The translations under genes were made by a program, and so were the position numbers. A DNA stretch of 64,000 nt from Balanoglossus misakiensis (taxonomy: Eukaryota; Hemichordata), in the NCBI GenBank assembly GCA_040954595.2, contig CM082577.2, positions 7,440,001-7,504,000 of the forward strand. The letters are read 5' to 3'. The notes below the pieces were generated by a model. That model did not search any database. It was not told where the DNA came from and saw only the letters and a program-made list of their open reading frames with translations. Of this stretch, positions 50,577 to 64,000 are shown piece by piece (the stretch's first letter is position 1; every line of letters starts with the position of its first letter).

Positions 50577-51031
50577 TGGTTGGATTCAGCACCGTGGTTT
50601 ATCTCAGATCGATAAACAACAACAAAAACAGACCAAACTCTCCGGGGGTCAAAGTATCGCCCCTTGTCACAATATCAAACAACGCATACAAAGGAGTGGC
50701 GTTTAACCAGCAAAGTAGTACCTTGCAATTAATTACCTTGCTAATAAAAGGACGAAGTTAACTTGTAATCCCTACGTTTTATTTATGAGCTCCCCTCGAT
50801 GATAGAAAATCCCCCCTTTTAAGTGGATAAGGGTCTTACCCCCCACTGCCACACATTAAAACACTTTCAGCAAAGTTTCTCATTTCCATGTCTTCCATCT
50901 CATTTAAATTTCAAAGTTCACATTCAGACAAGTTGATTTTTCTCACACTGACACTTATTCTGAGAAATTATCTCAGGTGAAAAATGTGAACGGCCATCAA
51001 ATTGATCCCTCTTTCAAAAGTGGTGACATGC

Positions 51032-51044
51032 CCACGTGACGTGG
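51032..51044. promoter_or_regulatory. palindromic double E-box-like site
   Basis: CCACGTGACGTGG: arms CCACGT/ACGTGG around a central G, containing CACGTG and an overlapping ACGTG core. The core fits bHLH factors; use here is inference. Confidence 0.3.
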
Positions 51045-51194
51045 TACGTACTGTTACTCTGTTATGCAAATTGCCGTACTGCGTAGTTCATGTCGAACTT
51101 TTTTGTGAGAGAGAAAAACTTCACAAGGATATAACTTGGCTCAGCGTTGGCTGAATCATTTCAAATGTTCACATGTGATTCTAAACACTTTGTA

Positions 51195-51251
51195 AACAAC
51201 AACAACAACAACAACAACAGCATCATCAACAACAACAACAACAACAACAAC
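51195..51251. repeat. (CAA)n trinucleotide repeat
   Basis: Two CAA blocks separated by CAGCATCAT. Confidence 0.97.
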
Positions 51252-51764
51252 GGCCACCGTAATCTAGTTCCCTTCATTGCGTTTTTTTAAACATAGGCTA
51301 CATGTACTAGTATTTGAAGCGGCACATGCCTTGGTTTTTGTCGATCATCACTTCGGGTAAACGTGACGCGAATGTTAAACCCTCCTCTCTCTCCTTGAAG
51401 GTAGAGATCTGTGAATTGCGTACATGGCGCACTCGTGGGTGTTAGAATAATGAATCCAGTTGATTTTTTCACGAGTGCACTGTCCCACAGGACGGTTGAT
51501 CTTATAACCAAGGTGAGTGCTCCACAAACACCTTGTCAGAACGATTACATCACGGTCAAACAAACCCGGTCTCGGTTGATTTAAAGGCTGTTTTAGATGT
51601 AACACACGGGTCCGTTGGAGAGCTGAAGGGCTGCATTGTAAAAGACTGAAAGAGTACGGGTAATATACTTGTGCGCGCCCTGTAGCATTGCAGCACTACG
51701 CGCTCGTTGAGGAGAAGAAATCAAACATCACCGTTGAAGGACGTGAAATGAACAGCTGATGTTC

Positions 51765-51779
51765 GGGGGGGGGGGGGGG
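51765..51779. repeat. poly-G run (15)
   Basis: Fifteen G in a row, the longest G/C homopolymer in the window. Confidence 0.95.
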
Positions 51780-52471
51780 AGATGCAGCAACTGGTCCCCA
51801 GCTACCCCGATACCCTTGCACGTAGCCTTCATTCTACAGTTGGCATTTTAAGCATTGTTCCGAGAACATCGGCGTTTCGATCCGTCGTACGATTTTTAGG
51901 CTTCGTATTATCAGACATGTCACGTGACAACTCCGCGCAAGGGCATACGTGTACAAGAAGTCATCGTAGATTAAGTAGTTTCCGCTGAGAATATCGTGTT
52001 ACAGAAATAAATGCACGTTAGTGTCCGTATCAGGGTTTGCCGTACTTTTTTTACCAACATACAAGGAAAACTCCGTGCGTGTAGTGGACACAACATGGAA
52101 TAGAATGGAGTATCCCTGAGCTAAATAAAAAAGAAATCAGTTCACGTTTGGTTGATAGAGAGTTTGCAGGATTAGCCATGTCCGTCCGGGAAATGGCTCA
52201 GGATATGAACTCCCAATAAACTAGCTAGTTCGGGGCCGCATTGGATAATATTGCGAAATCTATTACGTACATGTGTTTATCTCATAACGCCACATCCTCA
52301 CGTCACCTCTGAAAGAAACAAAAAGGTATGTACGCCTTCGAACTGGCAAGTGGGCCACATTGGGTTGTATCACCAAACAAATCGAGTCACAACATACTAT
52401 ATCATTCATGACGCATAGCCATCGATTCTGGGATCCCTGATGACTGTCTCCGAACACGCACACATGCACGA

Positions 52472-52482
52472 GGGGGGGGGGG
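52472..52482. repeat. poly-G run (11)
   Basis: Eleven G in a row. Confidence 0.95.
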
Positions 52483-55400
52483 CTGATTTGTCTGATATCT
52501 TGGAACTCTTAGAAAGCAATCCACCTACACATGTATATGTAAGTCTTCATAAACTGATCGAGTACCATCTTTGAAAACTGATAACCTAGTGGTTCCGAGA
52601 AATGGATAGGCAGGAATGAATAACTCGTATGCTACCCTGATCTCTCTGTGTCCATCGACAGCTATCTACAAAGAGCGGATACTTTCTAGTATCTTTCCGT
52701 ATATTATTTTGCTCTGAAACTGGAATCGGGTTGCAAAAATTTGCTTACGTCATAATGACTGCAGAACTGATTTCATATAATCTAAACGCCGCACAAACTT
52801 CGGTCTGCCGCGGTTGTGAATCAACTGTACTTTTTTTTTCGTTTAGTTTTAATTTCATCCTCAAAGTTAAATGTCCTCAGTTAAACAGACTATGAAGTCG
52901 TGCCTATGGTATCGAATAAGAGGGTTCGCGGAGGCGCCAACGGCACTGTCTTGCAATCTGCAGTATTGGGCATGTCGGACAGAAGTTTGATACGGATCAG
53001 ACCTGGTCGTTCTGTATCCCGTCACGTCAAATCCTTTCCTCTCTTTCTCCCATTTTCCATATGCTCTCCGGCTTATGCGTTATGAATGTGGTAAATTCAT
53101 AAAAACCTTTCATTTCCCACTATGCGATCGCGCAGATCGAGTTATCCTTTTTTCATTCTTAAATGCGAAGCGTATTAAAAAAAATCTCCGACGTGACGCC
53201 GGCTTTATGAGAAGCTGCAGAATGGCATCTTTGTCCACGGCTCTGCATTAAGATTCCGACTATTAAATTTCAAATAACTTGCGGAACAGATATATTGAAG
53301 GCGATTCGCGTTTATTGGAAATTGCGATTAGGTAAGTGAGCAGTAAACGACGAACGAATGGTATTATCAAGTGGCTCACTGATTTGAAAGGACGGTTTTG
53401 AACTGTTTTGAGGGCTTTCGCACATGATTTAAGCGCTGTCGCCAGATAGGACGTCCCAGAGTATTGTCATAACTATACAATTTCCGATTTATAGGTGAAT
53501 TACGAGCACTCCAACGATCTTGTTTGCAGTGCATACAATCTTGGTTTTATACACTATTAATGAACCCGAAGTTTTAAAGTTACTTTTCCGAACGCCCATT
53601 ACGTGAAACTCTTCCGCGGGTCTAGCCGACCTTCATCGAAACGGAAACAGAGAGATCATCGATTTTCATAGGTATCGTCCAGCGGCGAACAGAAGATATT
53701 ATCGAATGGGCGTCTACGACTGCGTTCTGGTGACGTCATCACTCTCAGCAGCAGCGATGGAGAACGGTCTGTCTCGGGAGATTTCACTAATGCTGAACGT
53801 CAACAGATCGATCGGCGTTAACAGAAATGTACGGATTCGGAAGAGCTTGTTCGTATAAAGACCATTCTTGCACAAAGACATTTAACACGGGTACGGTTGA
53901 CGTCAACATAAAGATCTATACACCGCCGAAAGCTTCGGGGTGTGGTAGAACAAAATAACCTTGAAATTTAAAGGTATTTACATGATTGTACGACAGCACA
54001 ACAGTGGGAAAGACGACAGGTTGCTCGCGGCAGTTTTCCGAGGAAATGGATTATAACTGCATGGGAATACACAAAGTTCTAATTGATCTCCATTTTCTCC
54101 TGGGTTTGGACATGATTATACATTGCATTGATATGTTATAATATGTGTAATGTATTTTTAAATGTAGGGCATCACGTAAACATCACAAGATCATAACCGA
54201 ATATTTGACATCACCGTTGTAAAAAAAATCTAATTCGCCTCCGGGGGTTTGTGCATGTGTGCAGACAACCAACCACGGTGCACTGTTAGTCTAAGATCGA
54301 ACGGGTAATGAGACACCGAAGACCGACGGCTTCGGTTGATAGACGTGCGGGGGTCTGCAAACCGCCGCTCGTGATTACACCGAGAAAACGTGTCCGGGGA
54401 ATCGTTGACCCCGAGATCGGCTCACTGCAATGCAATGCCGCTTGTATCGCGCGGGGAAAGTGGTGCTTTCACACAACACAAACGCCGAAGAACATAATAT
54501 CTTTTAAACGCAGCTGCCGTGTCAAACAATCTTTACGAGGAAAGAGTGGTGTAAGCGATCACTATCGACGCAATACCAAATTCCACCGGCTTACAGGGAA
54601 TTATGGGAGCACTTCAACTAACACCACGATCTCTCTACTGGGATGAAGTAGTATCCCCTAAATTACAATGTTTTTTTTCTTGCTTCTGTGTATACGCAGT
54701 ACTAACCACAAGTATCTATGACAACGTGATTTCCACGTGTTATTTAGCAATGCCCGGACCGTGCGGACAGAGCACGGTGACGCATTTCACCGAAATTAAC
54801 CGAAATAACGCCGAGGCAGCTCCGACGTGACGTCAGCACACTAGGCCTGAAACGCACAGAGTCTGAACCGAAACACACTACCCTACCTACCGTGACGTGA
54901 TTAATGAAGCATAGGTTTACCAAAAACACTTCATGCTTTCATACGACATTTCACAGACCCAGAAAACCATGATGTATGGACACATTTACACTAACGGCAG
55001 CACCAACTCCCATCTCGCCGTTTTAAATAATTGATCGCGCCCTGCGTGTTATTAACATGAATCTTCCCGAGCAAGAGTTATGTTTTAACGTTTCTATACG
55101 CGTTTTCATTGGTTGCGTTTTCTTGACATCTTCAACTGACATGTTTCTTGACATCACGCCCTCTCCCCTCCCCCTCCCGTTTATTCCTCTCCTGTGGAAA
55201 GATTTCTAAATTTTAGAATTAAAGTACTGCGCCGACTAGATCTGTCTCAGCCAGTCTGTCTCTATAACTCTCCTCTCCCTACGTTATATTTTTGATCATT
55301 TATTCTCATGTATTCCTCAGACACGCCCGCGGATCAACCATTTTTTCCCCTGAAATGCAGTAAATTTATGGTATAATAATTAAGCAATTGCTCTAAATGG

Positions 55401-55906
55401 ATACACAATTACGCCGGTTTATCGCATATCCCCATAAAGGCCGAATCAATCATTGGTTATTGCGTGTCTACTAGCGACCCATTACCTGTACCTATTAGGC
55501 TGATCCCTCGATAATACTGATTTATAGCAATCGCGCAATTTTTCACCATTTGTAGAATACCGCGTGTAGGAAACAAGTTTACCTATAATATAGCGTTACC
55601 GCATTTGAAAGAAACGGCGTAGTACCGATATCGGAGAAACCCGGGGGTGGCAGACCTATTGGCGTTTTAAGACAAGAATGGGACAAAATGTAATTGGACG
55701 GAGTGGATTGGGGACGGACTGTGGTGAAAGCAAGATATGAGGATGACAATCTGGGATCAAGGTGAACTGAGGCCAGCGTAGGATTGAGGAACGATCCCAT
55801 GCAGACCCAAAGAGAGAAACTGTGGACTGTAATCACGGAAATATACCAATCGGGCACCATCTTCGATTCGTTGCCCGAATCCGAAGAATGCAAATGCACA
55901 GCTTAC
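52483..55906. other. non-coding stretch, no confident gene
   Basis: No repeat or exon chain was recognised. The minus ORF at 55579-55899 is Ser/Pro/Leu-rich from a purine-rich opposite strand and is not credible. Confidence 0.6.
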
Positions 55907-56056
55907 ATGTATATCGCCCTTGACTTGAACTACGCCATATTGGGTGTCCACATACAGTGACTGATCCGTAGTCCCTCCATGACTGGTCTTATACAGGTAC
56001 CTGGGTGTCTGTTTCATTTCATTGTAACTGCACTCCGTTGACAAACAATGGGACAT
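55907..56056 (-). other. possible internal or first coding exon, unrecognised
   Basis: Fifty codons run from ATG at 56056 to a clean donor GATATACAT|gtaagc. The protein includes QTPRYLYKTSHGG and SLYVDTQYGVVQVKGDI. The last part resembles the F-x-V-D-x-x-x-G-x-V-x-V strand pair near the end of cadherin repeats, but the usual cadherin calcium motifs are not seen. The frame is open upstream to a TGA at about 56098. No good acceptor is visible, so it would be a first exon or is not real. Confidence 0.2.
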
Positions 56057-59054
56057 AATTGCGTATGTAAATAGACTCCGGACAATGGGTGGATTGAGAG
56101 TGGCTCAGGGACAGTAGTGTCCAGCTTCAGTTGCAAACAATGCCCACTGTTTTATCTCCTTTATCCCAAAAGTTTGGCGTTCAAAAACACACGGGCATTT
56201 AGGATAGAGTTGTTTGCACGGAGTTTAGGTACCTACGCCGATATCGATCACATCGACCTCCGCAAGCAATGGCAAAAATCCAAGTACCGCAGCCTGCCTT
56301 TGTCGGGTTTTGTTCGCCGATGCTAATACTTTATGGGTCTTTTTTTTTGAAGTCAGCGAACAGGCCGCGCATCAATAGTTTTTAATTGATGGTTTACGAA
56401 ACTCGGTCAGCTCAGCGTGCACATGTAATGTTAATGGTTAATTGCTTGTCGTTTATAGCGTATGCTCGCATTACGGCCTTTGTAGACAGTTTTGCGATTC
56501 TGTACATGTACCTTTTAACTACGAAGTTGAATGGCGATCTTCCATGATGCATTTTCTCCCTTGTCTTTCTCTCTGAGATTGACGGATCGACAACCGATCC
56601 ACCATTAACTAGGCAATAAGATGACACGGATACATTTTAAAACCTTCACACTGAGAGAATTAATCAATGAGCAAATAGTACATGAATATAATTTGGCCGG
56701 GAGATATATAAAAACACATTTTAAACGAGTGTTGCAGCAAACAACCTATATATGTCGATGAAATTCGAACTAGTTACGTAACTATAGTTCTGACAAGCAA
56801 TACACAACTGATACAAGTTATTCCGAGGTCTTTGAATTTTAGTTGTCATGGCAACGATAACAATCAAACCAGAAATTTTCCTTCCCCCAAGACTACGCAC
56901 ACCGTCAACCAAGAAATTACGGACACCAAGTGCCGCAGCTATAGTTACCGGTCTGCATTAATTAGTGGGACTGGTTGTTAACGATAACAACGATTGAGAT
57001 AACCGCCAGTCTAATGATGTTTCTGCACTGTTGCTACGACTGTTGCTACGACGTGACGTCACAAGCAGGGCGCTCGAGATGTTGCATCCGCCTCCGCGCA
57101 CGCGTACTGCGAGGGCGGACCGCAAGTCTAAACCATAAAGCCGCTCGATTTAGACGACGGTAGCAGTCGAAAACCGGAAATTAATTCGAGATGAAAACTT
57201 TTTTTGCCAATTCAAGTTCGTGAAATGCGCGATAAATATTGAGACGGCCGTTTGAAAGGAGACTTTTAAATGTGAATGGATAAATGTCAGATCTGATGGA
57301 TGAAATCAACGTAAGCCCGCGTCTTATAAAATTCTAATTAACTCTCTTACAAAAGTTCATATCTGGCAGCTATAGTTAGTTCAAAGCGTTCAGCGAAGAC
57401 TTTGATTTCGTTTCTCAGTTTGTTAACATGAAAGGGGATGTTGGTAATTCGCACTAGTAGATTTATCCACAGCCTGTTATTGGGTTTCAGATTGGTGCAG
57501 CAGCTGGACTATCTCGAACGTAGCGAACGAATGGTTGATTTGTGGGCCTTTTTGAGAATTTCAATCTGCCAAGGGACGGTCACGCGCACTATCCCACGCA
57601 CTACATGTATACCAGTATAAATCCCTCTCCGTCATTTCTGGTGCGCTTTTGAGGTTCGAGACTCCATAGTAAGCTACCATGCGTGTGTGTACCTACATCT
57701 ATATACCTATGAATGCATTGAAAATATAAGCATAGCAGTGTCGACCACCCTTCTCCTCGAATTCATTCATCTCAACATGACAATTTTCCTTGCGCAGATT
57801 TCAATACACGCAGTCAGTAATTGAAAGTGTGACGCTTTAATAGATAGTAGTGTTGTGTTCTGCTCCCAATTCACGAAAAAAGTGACGGGGCGAAACGATG
57901 CTCTGTTCTAGTTTTCTGTGAAATAAATAGCCTCAAGGACACTGTATTCTCCTTTGATCAGAATTAGTATGACACACACAAGCACGAACATGTACTGTAT
58001 GACGCATACATTTGAAAATGGCCAGTTTCCGACTCAAACGCAGCTATATTAGTGAGCGCTGAGCCTAAAATATCGCATGTGCTTAATAATGAGATAGCAA
58101 TGGCAGATGCGGTATTAATTTCAAAGGTTTAATGCAAAACACCACAAGGAACTAAAACAAGTGTACCTTTAACGCATGTACGCTGAGTCTATCCATTTTT
58201 TCCTAGTTATTATTATACCTTTAATTCGCATATTATTTAATAGAGATGAGGCAAATGTATGGCTTCAGCGCAGGATTGTGTACTCGAAAGCGCTTTTTGT
58301 TACCATGGTAATGTTGCAATCTTGTTTTAATAGCGGGGGTTCATGAGTGGAATGGAAAAACGGATTAGGTCCTGCTGACCTCGGCATGAACTCAGTCATG
58401 ACCCCTGAACCGAGTATTCCCCGAATGTATGTCTGTCTGTCTTACTGTCTTATTTTTTCTGTTCTTACATCTGTTTGCATGTTGTTGTTTTCTTTCTTGT
58501 TTTCTCTGCCTAAATGTATATACATCAACTACGTATATGTTTTCCCTGTTTTAATATCTCTGACTTTGTTGTCCGACCTTCCTTGAATGCTACTCTTCTG
58601 GGAATCTGGCAGACACGCAGTCGATTTACGAGTGCATCGCAATATACTTTGAGCCAGACTATAAATTAAACCCCGACAATGAAATAAACATTAACGATTA
58701 ATTTTACTGCATCAAAATATAAAAATATTAATGTGTAACCCGGCGGGATGATTTAAACGTGTTAGCACGACTGCTTTGTGCAAGCAATGTTGTCAGTGTG
58801 TTCCTTTATGTCGTTTGAATACGGCAGCCGACACATAAACGCCTGATATAAATCTTCTGATTTTTATGCGTTTTTGACGGATGATAAATCGGGGACCTAG
58901 AGCGGTTTTACCTCATCCCGGTGTGCTGTTGATTTTCTTTTTCGCAAGCACCGATGTTTTAAAGATAAAACTACGGTTTTATTTACGACTCGTCTCCGTC
59001 GTTTATCGGGGTTTTAGCGAAAACAGCTCTCACACACACGTGCGCAACCGCTAA
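56057..59054. other. non-coding stretch, no confident gene
   Basis: It holds a perfect 12-bp tandem duplication (TGTTGCTACGAC at 57029-57052) and TACATGTA near 56503 and 57602. Nothing else is supported. Confidence 0.65.
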
Positions 59055-59082
59055 ATGGGTGCCACCGCGCAGGGCAAGATGG
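59055..59082 (+). other. possible very short first coding exon
   Basis: ATG with A at -3 and G at +4 opens MGATAQGKM and runs into a perfect donor, ATGG|gtaagt, after 28 bases. No continuing exon was identified to the right and no promoter element is clear upstream. Perfect donors of this length also arise by chance. Confidence 0.15.
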
Positions 59083-62000
59083 GTAAGTATACTAGCAGAG
59101 GTGTGCGAACAAGCGACCAAGCCGAACTACATTTTATCCACTAAACGTCACGCCTGGCCCGACAAAATAAAAAAGCATTTTAGTTCGTCTCTCCCGGTCA
59201 TTAATTCGCTACCAAACCTGAGCACACACGCCTTCACCGGGAAAACTATTCTTGTATCGTGGATATTAGAAAACAATAGAGGGAAAGGCATTTTCTATGT
59301 AATTTCATTTCTGTCTGTCGTTCGGTCAGCGGGGCGAAAATCGCGCCTTTTGGAGGGTCCTTGGCTACTACTGAACGGGTCGCTAGCCAGCCACGGCCTT
59401 GCCAAAAACTATTAAGGGCATCTCCAGGGTGTTAGGGTCTAAGGATGAAGCATGAATGTGGGTACCCGTAATTGTCACTGAAATAGCATCTTAACTCGTA
59501 AATGTCTTATTTACTCAGAATGGACGATTGTCCATTACGGAGGGTGTTGAATTGTCCACAGAGATCATAGGCGTCTTCCCACGGCGTTTGGTGTATGCAA
59601 TGACAAATGCATGCACGTAATTAAACGTCTATGTATCCGACTGAACAATATAAACCATTGCCTTTTCTTCTCGAACATCTATCGGGGGACAAAATGTGCT
59701 TGGAAATTGAATGCGCCGGCTATTTAAGCAATTAGCAATTTGAGGGAGGGTCCCGACGATGTCTCATTCCTCCAATAATTTATGCTGACATGTTCCCCGA
59801 CATTACTCACCCAGTTTCCAATTTTCCTTTTATGCGTGTATCGGACAATTTAATTATAATGCAAGCAAAGATCGATTGGAAACTCACAACCATTAATAAT
59901 AAAAAAGATGATAGCCGACGGCTCTCTCAAGGATATTTCATAATAGTCCAGGGACATTATTAAACATTCTCTGTTTTTTTGTACATATGTCGTCTGAATG
60001 CCAAATAACTACGACAAAAACTCAGTGATATTGCTTCATATTTAAAATAAAAGCCCTTGAATTTATGTTACCACGTTCTTCTTCACCAACGTGGCTTTCG
60101 TTTAAGAATCAAAATGGCTGATCCAAGGTCAAAAATTTAGCTGTAGCCTTCGTGTCCGCGCTCGTTTTGTGCATAGTTTTAAAATATCAGAAGGAAAGCT
60201 AAGCGAATAGGAACATGTTGCGCGCAGACGTGTTTACGCTAAGGAGAAAACGTGCGCAAAAGCCGTACATGTCACAACGGAAGGCCCAACGAATGGTGAT
60301 TGACGTGAACACATTCTGCCTGTAATGTAACCATTTCCAGTCCACTATCCCTGTACATAAACTTTTTATTGCTCCGCTAACAACGTTTTTGCGACCGTTG
60401 ACTCGGGGGTCTCCAGAACAGCCGACAGCTGCCGAGCAACTCTGCGCGCTCGTTTAAACCTTTCCAAATGGGAATTTGATCAGCTGTTACACTTCAAATT
60501 GTTCGATAGGAAATGTGCGATATCGGATATATAACAAAATGTGCCCATTTCAAGCGCAACTCAATGGTAAGCGTTCGGTACACTTCAAAGAATTTGACTA
60601 ATGGAACAGGGAGTCGGTTGCACGGAGTCATTGCCATTGTGCTCGCCGGCCTATCCACTGGATGGAGTTGGCGAGCGTGTGGATATGGTAGCCTGAGCAA
60701 CCAAGTACACAGTGCCGTGTGTGGAATTCCCATCTGACAAGAAAGACCCACCCTGGATACGACTCGCCTAACGTATGTACCTATGAATGTACATTACACC
60801 TGTATATCATCGTCACAACCATTACTTATCTAATAAACATGGACTTGACAGTGAACTGGTCCCGGTTTCTGTGCGTTAGCCTTGAAAGTAGACCCCCCCA
60901 GGCGTACTTGACCGGCGGTGGCACAATCTTGACATTGTTCTGACTCGATCTGTCAGCATTTCCAATGTTTGACTTCTTCTGTCACGTGACATGGTAAAAT
61001 AAGGACCGATAGCATTCCGAGTTGAGCGCGTGGCTGTAACCTAGCAACCAGGAACTTTAAACGCCCGATGTTACGTTCCCCAATTTCGAATTCATGTTGC
61101 TGCGCTCAGTTGTCTTTCGCAGTTATGAAACACCTGGGTCCCTGCAGACCAACATGCTCTGCATACATGTACATTGTATGGGTGTTGATTGATATTTTAT
61201 GGCTACGTTTTCGTCACCTCAATCTGAGATGTGAGAGGAGATCTCCTTTTGGATCCATGAGGAACCCAGGAGGATCACCAAACCGGCCACTGTCATGACT
61301 GTACAACTCAGACTGATTTTTGCCGACGGATAATTAGCACGATCACCCTCACTCTCCGAGGCCCGTACTTGCAACTGCTTTGAAAATATGACTTACGATA
61401 CATTTTTTCCACGTGACCTATTTTAAGGCTATTTAGTATTTCAATCGCACACATCTGCCAAGTCTGTGAGTTATATAGCCAAAGCTTTTGTGGGTCTACT
61501 TCAGAATCTGGATGCGAACGAACACGCAAGACACTCTGCAGAGGTATCCAGGAAATGAGCAAAGAAAAGGCAAATGGTACACGTCATCACCCACAGCCGC
61601 TTTATCGCACCATCGCCGATTTCATAGTTTAGTCCTTTTGAAAACGATATGGTGTGAAAGAATGATTAGCAATTTTCAGTAACACACGCCCGGTTAATGC
61701 GTCGCAGCTCAATGGCGACGGTACGCACATTGCAAGCTTCTCGCGGCGTTTAGCGCTTCGGGGACTGGTCTCAAAGGACGCCGTTTTGAATTCCTTCTCC
61801 CGACGTGATACTCGCGTAGAGATAAAAAGAATCAAAACTGGAAATCGTGAATGTCCACACTTAATCAATGTGATTATGAGTAAGCACGCGGCTCGGGGTC
61901 GCAAAGGAATCGCTCGGTGACTGCATGCAGTCTATCAGAGCCACGCGGGTGGATTGAAGACGAGACGCAAAGTAGCTGCAAGTCTCTGCGGGATACGCTA

Positions 62001-64000
62001 CTTGCGCTTGTGCAGCTAAACAAGCTGCGAGTGGGATTTGCTGCGTGTGTAGTGGTTTATAACGATGTTGGGATTTTGTTGACGCGGCCGCCACACAAGA
62101 TTACGAGTATCTCAATGACCGAGTTACAACAAGACCCGCGTTCTGCATGCTACGCGTTACATGGAAAAGGGCAACAGTCTGCACGCGTGTGGTATGTCTG
62201 GGATGGTAATATACAAAATACCTTGTCAGAGAGAGAGGGGCCTGTTCGACTTGAGTCTAATTAAAAATAGCTTTGCGTCAATCTCTCCATCATGTTGCAT
62301 ACTAGTACAGTCGAGAAGATCCAGCGCGTATGTATTTCAACTCGTGCTGTGGACAAGCCGGCCGGAGCGAAGAACTCTGTCGTCAAGTCAACGGCACCGA
62401 GGGCGTCTGAGCCGGCAGTCTATAAATGGGTCGCAGGAATTTCAAACCACTTGTCGTAATGATAAATGCGCTTTGAAGTCCCCTTTGTTCGTCTTCGAGG
62501 GGTTGCTTGTTTAAACCGTCCGTATTAAGATGGAAAGTTTACTGCGCGTGTAACGTGATGACTCATTGAGTCCAAAGAAGACTGAATCTGGCCATTACTG
62601 TGTAAGGGACTGATATTTCCAATGCTGACAAAATGGTGTAAAAAGTGTAACCGATTGTTGAAAGCAAAGCATTGCATCTTGTCTCGCGCAATGGTTCAAT
62701 CTACATTTCTGTTCAGTGAATGTCTCGCGCCCACTCCTCATTCTAAACAAACAAAAAACTTCAAAGCCAGATCGACAGAGAGAGTGAACAACCCACGGTG
62801 ATGGTGCGCTGCCTGCATGAAGAGTCAGACATCAGAGAATTGATTTGGGGGGCGAATCAAACACCTATAATCTCCTACGTCTGATCCTCCTTTCTTCTTA
62901 CATATAATTCAGCATCTTTGCCGACCCTCGGCGACCCCGATTTGTCTTAGTGGAACCAAAGTCCGTATTTAATGGAGGCAGATCGGTACTTTCGGCCTAA
63001 AATGAACATCTAGCTGTATTGATCGTCGGTGGTATATCGATTTTTTCCTCGGCGCATGTTGGAACATCGCCGTAAAGCATATCTGTGCAGTGTTATTAGC
63101 TTGTCAGGTTAGAATAGCACCTATACACTAATACCGGGCTACAATGTGACCACGACGTCCACCTTAAGACGCCGTCTTCAGAACCAGACCAGAGTAAGAA
63201 TCAGCCACGTATTTCTTTTAGATGAAAATTAATCATATAGATATATATATATATATATACTATACTAGAATGACATATAACTGTTTTAAAGTTTCACCGA
63301 TCTAATAAATATCTTGGACGAACACATGCCAGGCATCCACGGGGATGTTGGTCTTATGCCGTCAGCTATGTTGATGGACACAACGCTGCAGCAATGCCCA
63401 GCGCGCATGACTGAACCCAAAGAAGCCGATGGAATTACATCCATATCCTCTAACTTAAACACACACGTACACAGAGCACAATAGCCTAATGAAACATATT
63501 TAATCGATCATTTCGCTACATGGAAACAAATTTACGCTGAAAGGATAATACTTTTGGGTTGGGGGCAAGTGTCGATCGTGCCTCCGAAATCTGATTAAGG
63601 ATTGATGTTCGGATCTTCTAATCAAATTTACGTATGCCGGGTTTTGACTTACAGAAACAAGAAAGCGAACACCGGTAATGACGAGACCTGCATTTTTACT
63701 GGATACAATAGCTTTGAGTGCACAGCGCAAAGAAAAAGCGTAAATTGCAACTAAAGCTTACGAAAGGCCAATATTCTAGAATGATCACACGCATTCCAAC
63801 GTAATGACACTGTTGGTGTTGAACAGATCCCAGAATACACAGCCACACGCGTGTTTGTTTTTGACGGCAAATTTGACAGCAATTGGCAAAGCCGGTGGGT
63901 ATGCGTACCCTGTTCTGGTATTTTTCTTTACACAACTAAGGGATAACCAGTATTAATCATCGGGGAGGGCTGATGGACTATAGTTGCGAGACAATGCTCA
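59083..64000. other. non-coding stretch to the right edge
   Basis: It holds an AT run at 63235-63259, TACATGTA near 61165 and the palindrome CTGCATGCAG near 61921. ORFs at 61917-62264 and 62161-62514 (plus) are unrecognised. Confidence 0.65.
63235..63259. repeat. (AT)n dinucleotide run
   Basis: About 11 AT units, with one interruption at the left. Confidence 0.96.

Noticed and set aside
55579-55899. 106-codon minus ORF, Ser/Pro-rich
   Set aside because: Its composition follows a purine-rich opposite strand, it has no ATG start and resembles no known domain.

Overview
The window is eukaryotic nuclear DNA, most likely from a marine invertebrate animal. The evidence is one multi-exon gene with consensus GT-AG introns, many microsatellites of animal type, and long non-coding stretches. 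There are no operons or prokaryotic gene packing. The species cannot be fixed from the sequence. The receptor family present and the high content of the palindrome TACATGTA fit an invertebrate bilaterian, but that is inference.

Positions 173-9673, minus strand: thirteen consecutive exons of one receptor-type (membrane) guanylate cyclase. All twelve internal splice junctions keep reading phase. The 2,048 coding bases seen (682 codons plus 2 nt) cover, in order, most of the extracellular ligand-binding fold, a juxtamembrane cysteine pair, one transmembrane helix and the kinase-homology (pseudokinase) domain. The gene leaves the window at its left edge, so the dimerisation helix and catalytic cyclase domain must lie outside. 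The exon(s) for the signal peptide and first part of the ligand-binding domain should lie upstream, to the right of 9673, and were not found. The introns hold most of the large microsatellites. One of these, (TTTC)n(TTTA)n on the coding strand, directly forms the splice acceptor region of an exon.

Positions 9674-64000: about 54 kb in which no gene can be called with confidence. It is either a very long 5' intron of the receptor gene, an intergenic desert, or both. It contains short simple repeats, a diverged two-copy dispersed repeat (about 24.9 and 28.0 kb), a decayed tandem array at 37.5-37.7 kb, a 30-bp near-perfect palindrome at 45.8 kb, and a cluster of POU-octamer motifs at 38.35-38.42 kb spaced 19-20 bp apart. 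It also has nine G/C homopolymer runs of 10 or more bases window-wide and a CCAAT/TATA-like promoter candidate at 41.4 kb ahead of a 73-codon ORF. A few unrecognised ORFs or possible single exons are listed at low confidence.

No new multi-gene system is visible. The strongest leads are the phased octamer cluster, the microsatellite-formed splice acceptor, the palindrome, and the over-representation of TACATGTA and of G/C homopolymers.
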